Source: Chloroflexota bacterium (GTDB lineage: Bacteria; Chloroflexota; Ktedonobacteria; Ktedonobacterales; Ktedonobacteraceae). Taken from it: a stretch of 5,202 nucleotides of DNA. The stretch is from the NCBI GenBank assembly GCA_902810755.1, contig CADDYT010000237.1, positions 1-5,202 of the forward strand, written 5' to 3'. Position numbers and translations under genes: made by a program. Under the pieces are notes generated by a model that worked only from the letters and a program-made list of their open reading frames with translations, had not been told where the DNA came from and ran no database searches. Positions 1-5,202 of this stretch are shown here, piece after piece; within the stretch, counting starts at the first letter, position 1, and each line of letters begins with the position of its first letter.

Positions 1-3
1 GCC

Positions 4-44
4 CCACTCCATCCTGCCGGTGTCCAACCGGCAGGATGGAGTGG
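4..44 (-). terminator. Long perfect hairpin after the DUF2690-type gene, probable terminator
   Basis: Bases 4-21 are exactly complementary to 27-44, giving an 18-bp stem with no mismatch and a 5-base loop (22-26). The stem is GC-rich. It begins 20 bases past the stop codon (65-67) of the minus-strand gene, which is where an intrinsic terminator or 3'-end-stabilising hairpin would sit. The base run after the stem on the minus strand falls outside the window, so a T tract cannot be confirmed. No T tract follows on the plus strand. It could instead be one copy of a dispersed palindromic repeat. Confidence 0.5.
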
Positions 45-64
45 ATCGGACCCAGGCCGCGCCC

Positions 65-832
65 CTAGCCGATATACTGCTTCACCCCTGCGACGTATGA
101 CGCGCTGGAGTTGGCGTAACTGATGCCTCCACTCAGTTCAATGTCGATATGCGCGGAGACGGGGGCGCTCGGGCTATAGATGAGCGGCGAGTACAACTGC
201 TGTCCAAGCATCCCGTCACTTAAGAGCGTTTCCCGGGAAACCGGCCCCGTTTGTTCTGTACCTGTGACCGACGGCGGAAGTTGGCTCACGTTGTCAAACC
301 ACTGGAGAAATCCGTTACTGGTTTCGGTCTGCACCAGAATGGAGGCGCTCTGCACCTGGCTCAAGGGGAACGAGAAAGAGACATACCCAAAGTACGAGCG
401 ACAGCGGCCAAGCCACCAGAGCTGTAGCGTACCAACAGCATGGCCCACGGTATCGGTGATGACCTGGTTCTCAACGACCCTGTGGCTGTCATCAATGCAG
501 GCTCCCGCACCCATCTGCGCTCCCGACGAGGGCGAGACATGCGGTGGTGAGACGGGATACTTGCCGTTGCAGGTGTCAGGCGACGGGTTGGCTGCGCAGG
601 GGCGCGTATCGAAGCTCGCCGGGTCCGCGATGAGCTTCGTGGGGTCCAGGCCCTGGCTGGACTGTGTGCCGTCGATAGCCATCGAAAGCGCGGAGACGAC
701 GCCGAGTCGGCCTTGGCGCAGGGCCACAACAGAGAAGGCTGTGACCACCAGGCAGCAGGCAAGGGAAGCTGTCAAGGCGGGCAGGGGCCAGCGCCTGACT
801 CTCTGGCGTCTCAGTTGCACACGTGTGTTCAT
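65..832 (-). CDS. Membrane-anchored or secreted DUF2690-like protein
   Basis: This encodes 255 residues. The N-terminus is strongly basic (R4, R8, R9, R11, R13, R14), followed by a hydrophobic segment at about residues 17-38 (ALTASLACCLVVTAFSVVAL). That fits an uncleaved signal anchor or a long signal peptide, with the rest outside the membrane. Residues 79-150 resemble DUF2690: paired cysteines C79/C88, a GACIDDS segment with C112, a VGTLQLWW strand and C144 in LGRC. In that family the core typically reads roughly C-DA-TV, then GTL-LRYS-C. Here the usual RYS is replaced by WWL, so this is a divergent member. Residues 155-255 are Ser/Thr/Gly/Gln-rich with alternating hydrophobics, consistent with a beta-rich extracellular region. 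The start at 830-832 is supported by AAAGG at 842-846, 9 bases upstream. The gene diverges from the large gene, with 359 bp between the two starts. DUF2690 proteins are often found in actinobacteria and Ktedonobacteria; the molecular function is unknown. The call as a real exported protein is firm, the family assignment moderate. Confidence 0.8.
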   Translation of the reverse strand: MNTRVQLRRQRVRRWPLPALTASLACCLVVTAFSVVALRQGRLGVVSALSMAIDGTQSSQGLDPTKLIADPASFDTRPCAANPSPDTCNGKYPVSPPHVSPSSGAQMGAGACIDDSHRVVENQVITDTVGHAVGTLQLWWLGRCRSYFGYVSFSFPLSQVQSASILVQTETSNGFLQWFDNVSQLPPSVTGTEQTGPVSRETLLSDGMLGQQLYSPLIYSPSAPVSAHIDIELSGGISYANSSASYVAGVKQYIG

Positions 833-1124
833 ACAATCTTACCTTTCTTTCTAGAGGTGTTCCTCTCTCCTCTCCGGCGTACTGCCGCAACTCGTAGGGT
901 TGACAGGCAGTGCGCTCGGCTGGAAGACACTGTAGATTTCTGGCCTGGAAGCCACATGGGAATCAGTCGGGTCGCACCTGGGAAATACTGGGCAAAAATC
1001 GCAAGAACACAGGCGAGAAGTGATGGAAGCGGGACTAGCCAGGATACGCAAGCTTCTTAACGGAAGCCTAGTAAAAGTCCTATCTCCTTACTTCCCTGAT
1101 TCCTCTTCGTTCTACTAGTGTTAG

Positions 1125-1130
1125 TATGAT
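1125..1130 (+). promoter_or_regulatory. Weak candidate -10 box for the large gene
   Basis: TATGAT at 1125-1130 matches five of six bases of the sigma-70 -10 consensus and lies 61 bases before the start codon, in the AT-rich part of the intergenic region. There is no convincing -35 element 16-18 bases upstream and no TG extension. Transcription may rely on an activator or another sigma factor, or begin elsewhere. Confidence 0.3.
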
Positions 1131-1176
1131 TGTTCTAGAGGGGAATCCGTTCGTAAGAAATGTTTCCACTCCAGAT

Positions 1177-1184
1177 GAGAAGGG
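1177..1184 (+). promoter_or_regulatory. Ribosome-binding site of the large gene
   Basis: GAGAAGGG lies 7 bases before ATG 1192. An in-frame TGA at 1186-1188 closes the frame between this site and the ATG, so no longer N-terminal extension is possible and ATG 1192 is the only sensible start. Confidence 0.75.
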
Positions 1185-1191
1185 TTGAAGT

Positions 1192-4100
1192 ATGGAATAT
1201 GATGCATCCTCGCGGTCCTTTCAAGACCCATTTCGCTTTCAAACCTCACAGCAAAAACGGTTGTATAAAAATCTGCGGCTCCTTGGACCGGGTCCGGCTA
1301 CTTTCTACAGGGAAGCTCGGGTTTTGATGACGCCGCCCCAACAGTTTGCAAGCAGCGCCCACCTGGTGGCGCACCTTCTGCGGGAAATTGAGAGCGCGGT
1401 GCGCAGTGTCCTCTTGCCTTACAACTTCACGCTGCCCGAGGCATGTGAAACGTGTGGCAATCGTCCTGAGGTCCACGCGAAGCAGATTGAGGCAATCACG
1501 CAATCGTTGGGGTTGGACGCACATGTACTGGAGAGATGGAAGAAGATCGCGACGAGGAATAAAGCATACAACGGCCTTGCAGCTCTGGCCCATCGAGAAG
1601 ATCTCTCGCTTCCCCGAAAGATTGATGCTTCCTTTGAGGAACTCGTCGGCGCATTCGAGGACGTTTTCGATGCTGTACTTGCCGCCTTTGAGCAGCAGTC
1701 GATACCCGTCTTTGCTCTGCTTGATAGCCTGCTCAAGAAGGATCGTCCGAGCAAGACAAAAAATGACCTGTCTACCTTAAGAAATAGGGTCCCTCATAAC
1801 GATGCAACACATCGTTACTTCTTTGAACGACTACAAAGCCCCGGATGGCTGGAGCCGCTCTATGGAGAAGGATTTTTTCTTCCTCCTCCAACAAGAGTGT
1901 GGGATGAAGATCTCGATCGGCCTGTCTATTCTACCTGGCCGCCAGTCCCTTATCTGCTTCGCATGGCATCGGTCGAGTCGGCACAGCGCACGGTTTTAGC
2001 TATTCTGCACGAGGTGGTCGAGACCGACAATCCCTTTGTCCGACGTGCTACGCTCCTAATCGCGCAGGCGCTCCCCGCGACACTCGCCGCGACACTCGTC
2101 TCGGCTGTCGAAAAATGGGTACAGGACCCTCTCTTGCCGTCTGTGGAGTTTAGCCAGATCAGCGATTTCATCACCCATCTCGCACAGGGCCATGAGGGCA
2201 AATCCACTGTTGCGCTCGTAGAAACCTGTGGCACGGTGCTTGAGCGCAGCGCATCATACTCTGAGCAATGGGATTACGAGAAGTTACTTACTACTAATGT
2301 CCCGCTTCTGGTCAAAGACGCTGCCCTTGAGACGCTTTCCATGCTCTGCCGACTTCTGGATACAGCCATCTATGAGCGCTACATCCGCTTTAGAGAGGTG
2401 AATGGCGAGCGGAATGAACACTTGCGCCAAGAGGCTCAAGTGGCCAGCACCCGGTCCTGGCAGCGTGCGCTGGATACCAAAGGCAACTTCCCAGTGGGCA
2501 TGGGCGACTCGTTGCATCTGTTGGTGATGGCGCTACGCCAGGCGGCGGAACAAGCAGTGCGGGAGCATCTGCTCACGGTAGAAACTGTGGTGTCTCTCTT
2601 TGAGGGATATACCGGGCGCATCTTCCGCCGCTTTACGCTCTACCTGCTGAGTTGCTTTCCCCAGGATCAACCTGAGTTGGTGAGCCGCTACCTTATGGAT
2701 CGGAGCCTGTTTGATGATGGCGATGTGCGTCATGAATACGGACTGCTCGTACATGCAGGATTCGCAGCGCTGGTCGATACCGAGAAGGAACAACTGCTCC
2801 AGTGGATAGAGGCCGGGCCGGACCTCCAGTTCTATCGGGATTACCAGGAGCAGATCTATCATGAGCGGCCTGACGAGAAGCTGGTGCGGCAGTTTGCAGA
2901 CGTCTGGCGCCGCGATTGGTTCGCTCACATAGGTGATCAATTGCCGGTATCCTGGAAGGCGCGCTACGATGCGCTGGTAGCCGAGGTGGGTCCCGGTGGG
3001 CCTGATGACACGGACTTTTCCGTGGTGTCATGGGAAGGCCCTACCAGCGCGCTCTCGCTAGAAGAGCTGCGCCACATGGGTATCGACCAACTTCTCTCCT
3101 ATTTGAGGAACTGGCAACCTTCCGCAGGCTTCATGAGCCCTTCACGCGAGGGGATAGGACGTTTGCTTACCGCTGCGGTGAGTGAAGACCCAGGTCGCTT
3201 TGCCGAAGATGCCTTTCGATTTCAGGGATGCGATCCCATGTATATCAGCGCAATTGTGCAAGGTTTTACTCAGGCAACACAAAATCACCGCTCCTTTGAT
3301 TGGGAACACATCTTAGACCTCTGCCGCTGGGTCGTCGAGCAGCGCTATGCGCCCTCGGAGAATGGTACCGCAACCATCTGTGATCCTGCATGGGCCTGGG
3401 CCAGCCAGTTGGTTGCGAACCTGCTCTTGTGCGCAGTGGAGGCGCAACCTCCCGTTCTCCCCGCCTCATTTCGCGTCAAGGTATGGAATGTGCTCAAGCT
3501 CCTCGTAGAGGATCCCGACCCTGCGCAGGAGGATGAAGCTGCCGAAAATGACCCGATTATGGAATATGCCACGTGCGCCATCAATAGCGTGCGTGGGATA
3601 GCGCTGCACGCGGTTGTGCAGTATGCGTGCTGGGTGCGTCGGATGGCAGAAGAGGAAGCGGGCAGCGATGCCGCTCTGGATTTCAGGGCCATGCCCGAAG
3701 TCCGAGCTGTCCTTGAGCGCCATCTCGATCCAAACGTGGATACCTCCCTTGCCGTGCGTTCGGTGTATGGACAGCGCCTCACCAACCTCATTGCCCTTGA
3801 CGCACAATGGACGGGCGAGCATCTGGCACAGCTCTTTCCGCCCGAAGCCGATCAGCAAACGCTGCGGGTTATAACATGGAGCAGCTATATTGTCTTCTGC
3901 GAGCCCTATAACAATGTTCTGAAGCTCCTGCATGATGAGTACGTAGCTGCGATCGAGCGAATGGACGCGATAGAAATAGACCAGGGCGCCTCAATTCTCG
4001 AAAATCCTCACTACCAACTCGGTGAGCATGTGATCCGGTATTATTGGAGTGGACTGGTCTCACTCGGTGCTTCTGAAAGCCTCTTGACACGCTTCTTTGC

Positions 4101-4632
4101 CAAAGCACCTGACTATTTGCGGGGGCAGGTGCTTGCCTTTATCGGACGAGCATTCTTTCATTCAGGGGAAGAGATTCCACCTGAGATCGTCGAGCGGTGT
4201 CAACGACTCTGGGAGTGGCGTCTTTCTGAGGCGCAAGCTGCGCCATCGATCACAGCATATCGACAAGAGCTCGCAGCTTTCGGCTGGTGGTTTCGCACGG
4301 AGTGTTGTCCTGCTGAATGGGGGATGCAGCAGCTTGAAGCTGCCCTTAACCTGGTTGGATGCATTGACCTGAGCTATGCTGTAGTCGAGCGATTAGCAAA
4401 GTTCGTTGAGCAAAATCCCGCTCGAGTGGTGAGATGTCTTGAGCGGCTCATCAAGTGCGATACGATGATGTGGACGACCTCCACCTGGGAGAAGGCGGTG
4501 CGACCTATCCTGAAGTACGCTCTGCAGCAAGAGTCAACGGAAACACGACGACGGGCTAAAGCGGTCATTAGCACCCTGGCGCTCCAGGGCATGACCGCTT
4601 TTCTCGATCTGTTGCCCGGAGAGGACAAGTAG
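1192..4632 (+). CDS. Very large helical-repeat protein of unknown function with an N-terminal RNxxxH motif
   Basis: This encodes 1146 residues with no signal peptide and no membrane segment, so it is probably cytoplasmic. The frame is uninterrupted. Residues 23-80 hold a conserved-looking block, LRLLGPGPATFYREA then HLVAHLLREIESAVRSVLL, of a type I recall from large uncharacterised bacterial proteins. A single CxxC (C85, C88) follows, too little to argue for a zinc site. Residues 197-202 read RNRVPH, matching the RNxxxH active-site pattern of HEPN ribonucleases. A block follows with YFFERLQSPGWLEPLYGEGFFLPPP (209-233). From about 250 onward the protein is a run of amphipathic helices like HEAT/ARM repeats, for example VLAILHEVVETDNPFVRRATLLIAQALP (268-295). 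Probable linkers are Gly/Pro/Asp-rich (598-612) and acidic (773-788). Distinctive segments include a Trp/Ser/Gly block (641-657) and INSVRGIALHAVVQ (797-810). The C-terminus (1099-1140) resembles a closing solenoid repeat. No Walker A, protease, nuclease or kinase motif is visible. It stands alone, divergent from one neighbour and convergent with the other. Possible roles are scaffold, sensor or single-gene defence effector; none is demonstrated. The gene call is firm, the function unknown. Confidence 0.95.
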   Translation: MEYDASSRSFQDPFRFQTSQQKRLYKNLRLLGPGPATFYREARVLMTPPQQFASSAHLVAHLLREIESAVRSVLLPYNFTLPEACETCGNRPEVHAKQIEAITQSLGLDAHVLERWKKIATRNKAYNGLAALAHREDLSLPRKIDASFEELVGAFEDVFDAVLAAFEQQSIPVFALLDSLLKKDRPSKTKNDLSTLRNRVPHNDATHRYFFERLQSPGWLEPLYGEGFFLPPPTRVWDEDLDRPVYSTWPPVPYLLRMASVESAQRTVLAILHEVVETDNPFVRRATLLIAQALPATLAATLVSAVEKWVQDPLLPSVEFSQISDFITHLAQGHEGKSTVALVETCGTVLERSASYSEQWDYEKLLTTNVPLLVKDAALETLSMLCRLLDTAIYERYIRFREVNGERNEHLRQEAQVASTRSWQRALDTKGNFPVGMGDSLHLLVMALRQAAEQAVREHLLTVETVVSLFEGYTGRIFRRFTLYLLSCFPQDQPELVSRYLMDRSLFDDGDVRHEYGLLVHAGFAALVDTEKEQLLQWIEAGPDLQFYRDYQEQIYHERPDEKLVRQFADVWRRDWFAHIGDQLPVSWKARYDALVAEVGPGGPDDTDFSVVSWEGPTSALSLEELRHMGIDQLLSYLRNWQPSAGFMSPSREGIGRLLTAAVSEDPGRFAEDAFRFQGCDPMYISAIVQGFTQATQNHRSFDWEHILDLCRWVVEQRYAPSENGTATICDPAWAWASQLVANLLLCAVEAQPPVLPASFRVKVWNVLKLLVEDPDPAQEDEAAENDPIMEYATCAINSVRGIALHAVVQYACWVRRMAEEEAGSDAALDFRAMPEVRAVLERHLDPNVDTSLAVRSVYGQRLTNLIALDAQWTGEHLAQLFPPEADQQTLRVITWSSYIVFCEPYNNVLKLLHDEYVAAIERMDAIEIDQGASILENPHYQLGEHVIRYYWSGLVSLGASESLLTRFFAKAPDYLRGQVLAFIGRAFFHSGEEIPPEIVERCQRLWEWRLSEAQAAPSITAYRQELAAFGWWFRTECCPAEWGMQQLEAALNLVGCIDLSYAVVERLAKFVEQNPARVVRCLERLIKCDTMMWTTSTWEKAVRPILKYALQQESTETRRRAKAVISTLALQGMTAFLDLLPGEDK
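2075..2098 (+). repeat. Perfect 12-bp tandem duplication inside the large gene
   Basis: The unit CCGCGACACTCG occurs twice back to back (2075-2086 and 2087-2098). Because 12 is a multiple of three the frame is kept, and the protein gains one copy of the tetrapeptide in PATLAATLV (residues 295-303). It falls in a helix of the solenoid and would add roughly one helical turn. Replication slippage is the simplest origin. Confidence 0.85.
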
Positions 4633-4655
4633 TTCATAGCTCTAATCGTCCTCTC
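4619..4655 (+). repeat. Inverted repeat spanning the large gene's stop codon
   Basis: GAGAGGAC at 4619-4626 is exactly complementary to GTCCTCTC at 4648-4655, with a 21-base loop that contains the TAG stop (4630-4632). The loop is long and no T tract follows, so this is a weak terminator candidate. It may be a chance repeat between the coding end and a CT-rich stretch. Confidence 0.3.
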
Positions 4656-4690
4656 TCTGAAGCAGCAAAAGGCGGGAAGTTATTCACCCA

Positions 4691-4740
4691 GGCAAGATGG
4701 AGCCAGATGTTTCTGGCTTCATATCATCCTGTGCTTTGCC
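4691..4740. terminator. Stem-loop between convergent genes, candidate bidirectional terminator
   Basis: An 11-bp stem (4697-4707 with 4712-4722, one G-T pair) closes a 4-base TGTT loop. A second layer pairs GGCAA (4691-4695) with TTGCC (4736-4740). It sits between the stop of the large plus-strand gene (4632) and the stop of the minus-strand coiled-coil gene (4787), where a shared transcription end would be expected. Neither strand shows a T run directly after the stem, so it is not a textbook intrinsic terminator. The rest of the 154-bp gap shows nothing else I can call. Confidence 0.45.
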
Positions 4741-4786
4741 TATGATTTGACTGGATACTCAATCGGGGATGGCTTGTTCCTAAAGT

Positions 4787-5011
4787 CTAGGATGGTTTTA
4801 AAAGTGTCAGGATGGTATTGAGCTGTTGCTCCATCCGTGCCAGCCGCTCCTTCACCTCGCTCATATCCTGTCGCAATTCCTGCGTGATTCTGACCTGGTC
4901 AATAGTCAACCCCTTCACCATTGTCAGTTCGTAGGCAATGTTCTGGAGGACTGGCCGATATTCTGCTGCCGTTTGTTCTAAAGCGGTGAGTCTCTCTTCT
5001 TGCGTTGGCAC
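4787..5011 (-). CDS. Small coiled-coil protein
   Basis: This encodes 74 residues starting MPTQEERLTALEQ. It is almost all helix, with hydrophobic residues at heptad spacing: L8, L11 near the start, then I56-like positions through the segment VKERLARMEQQLNTILTLL at the end. It is rich in Glu, Gln and Arg, with no cysteine, no membrane segment and no enzyme motif. The central part (AYELTMVKGLTIDQVRITQELRQDM) keeps the pattern. This suggests a short oligomerising coiled coil, perhaps a multimeric adaptor. I recall many similar small proteins in Ktedonobacter-type genomes, but no function. The start is GTG (5009-5011): an in-frame TGA lies upstream and no in-frame ATG or TTG occurs between. The local ribosome-binding site is weak (AAAGG, 9 bases upstream). 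The clear promoter upstream and the consistent coiled-coil pattern favour a real gene despite its size. Confidence 0.75.
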   Translation of the reverse strand: MPTQEERLTALEQTAAEYRPVLQNIAYELTMVKGLTIDQVRITQELRQDMSEVKERLARMEQQLNTILTLLKPS

Positions 5012-5027
5012 AAGTCTTCGCCTTTCG

Positions 5028-5045
5028 CTACATGTCCGTCTCCTT
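5028..5045 (-). promoter_or_regulatory. Leader with strong Shine-Dalgarno and ATG-stop minimal frame
   Basis: On the minus strand AAGGAG (5040-5045) lies 6 bases before ATG (5031-5033), which is followed at once by TAG (5028-5030). The coiled-coil gene's GTG start is 16 bases further on, in a different frame and with a weaker ribosome-binding site. The predicted transcript would begin just before the AAGGAG. A ribosome loading here would initiate and terminate immediately, which could lower or time translation of the gene. Chance occurrence of ATG-TAG cannot be excluded. Confidence 0.45.
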
Positions 5046-5055
5046 AGTCAGTCCT

Positions 5056-5084
5056 ATTATACCCTATAATGATCTGCTTGACTA
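5056..5084 (-). promoter_or_regulatory. Sigma-70-type promoter of the coiled-coil gene
   Basis: The minus strand carries a perfect TATAAT (5056-5061) and TAGTCA as -35 (5079-5084, four of six consensus bases), with a 17-base spacer. Transcription would start near 5049-5050, giving a leader of about 38 bases before the GTG at 5011. A second perfect TATAAT sits on the plus strand at 5065-5070, as the mirror image across CCC. Confidence 0.7.
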
Positions 5085-5202
5085 CGTGAAGGATGAGAGA
5101 TCCTGCCATATCTGGCGCATGCAATACTTTGCCGGTACTTTTATTCAGCGTTGCGGTAGCAGCGCTTCCTCATGGTATTCTGCCCGATATGTCCAGCAAA
5201 CA
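5085..5202. other. Right edge, no confident gene
   Basis: Three frames stay open to the window edge but none is convincing. A plus-strand ATG at 5093 gives 36 codons with a hydrophobic run (TLPVLLFSVAVAALPHGIL), but its AAGG abuts the ATG without proper spacing. A plus-strand GTG at 5086 gives another open frame with no ribosome-binding site. On the minus strand a frame entering from the right ends in EYHEEALLPQR with TGA at 5145-5147 and could be the tail of a neighbouring gene. More flanking sequence is needed to choose among them. Confidence 0.4.

Larger units (their letters stand above)
833..1191. other. Divergent intergenic region between the exported-protein gene and the large gene
   Basis: These 359 bp should contain promoters for both flanking genes. 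The left end carries the ribosome-binding site of the minus-strand gene (842-846) and a small 5-bp hairpin (853-857 with 862-866) in its leader. A perfect plus-strand TTGACA occurs at 900-905 but has no fitting -10 box 16-18 bases later. The stretch from about 1060 to 1170 is more AT-rich than its surroundings and is the likeliest site for the large gene's promoter. A 31-codon open frame (1023-1118, plus strand) lies here and is treated as a low-grade finding. I see no RNA gene or riboswitch fold. Confidence 0.6.

Noticed and set aside
180..854. A 224-codon open frame on the plus strand opposite the exported-protein gene
   Set aside because: It is antisense to a gene with a clear signal anchor, ribosome-binding site and family-like core. 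Its own translation is low in structure, with no recognisable domain or ribosome-binding site.
900..905. Perfect TTGACA on the plus strand in the intergenic region
   Set aside because: No -10-like hexamer lies at 16-18 bases downstream, so it is not supported as a promoter.
851..1051. A 66-codon minus-strand frame just upstream of the exported-protein gene
   Set aside because: The composition is Ser/Pro/Arg/Cys-rich without domain character, there is no good ribosome-binding site, and it covers the region expected to hold the promoter.
713..1060. A 115-codon plus-strand frame crossing from the exported-protein gene into the intergenic region
   Set aside because: The translation has no coherent secondary-structure pattern, and it overlaps the start and leader of a better-supported gene.
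1444..1455. CETC (residues 85-88 of the large protein) as a zinc-binding motif
   Set aside because: There is only one CxxC pair and no second pair of ligands at a typical distance, so a zinc site is not supported.
2533..3031. Overlapping minus-strand frames inside the large gene (up to 135 codons)
   Set aside because: They are shadows of the large gene's codon bias. They lack ribosome-binding sites and domain features.
4789..4816. Two copies of AGGATGGT, 20 bases from start to start, at the end of the coiled-coil gene
   Set aside because: The repeat is only 8 bases, overlaps the coding end and stop, and lacks further copies or symmetry. It is likely chance.

Overview
The window holds three protein-coding genes and no RNA gene, CRISPR array or recognisable transposase. 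Base composition is moderately GC-rich. The gene set points to a Ktedonobacteria-like member of Chloroflexota: a DUF2690-type exported protein, a very large helical-repeat protein, and a short coiled-coil protein that begins MPTQEERLTALEQ. That assignment rests on my memory of such proteins in Ktedonobacter-type genomes. It is an inference and was not tested by any search.

Layout, left to right. A near-perfect 18-bp hairpin (4-44) lies just past the stop codon of a minus-strand gene (65-832). That gene encodes a 255-residue membrane-anchored or secreted protein with a DUF2690-like core. A 359-bp divergent intergenic region follows (833-1191), with ribosome-binding sites at both ends and only weak promoter candidates. 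The plus-strand gene at 1192-4632 dominates the window. It encodes a 1146-residue cytoplasmic, almost entirely helical protein that I recognise as a recurring uncharacterised type but cannot name. Its N-terminal part carries an RNxxxH motif of the kind used by HEPN ribonucleases, and the rest looks like a HEAT/ARM-type solenoid. A 154-bp convergent gap (4633-4786) holds a strong stem-loop. It is followed by a minus-strand gene for a 74-residue coiled-coil protein (4787-5011). That gene has an unusually clear sigma-70-type promoter and a leader containing a Shine-Dalgarno sequence in front of an ATG-stop pair. The last ~118 bp hold no gene I can call.

Each gene appears to be its own transcription unit: the first two diverge and the last two converge. 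Nothing in the sequence shows that the three work together. The most promising lead is the large protein. It could be a stand-alone effector or scaffold, possibly in defence or stress response, but the evidence is one short motif plus overall architecture.
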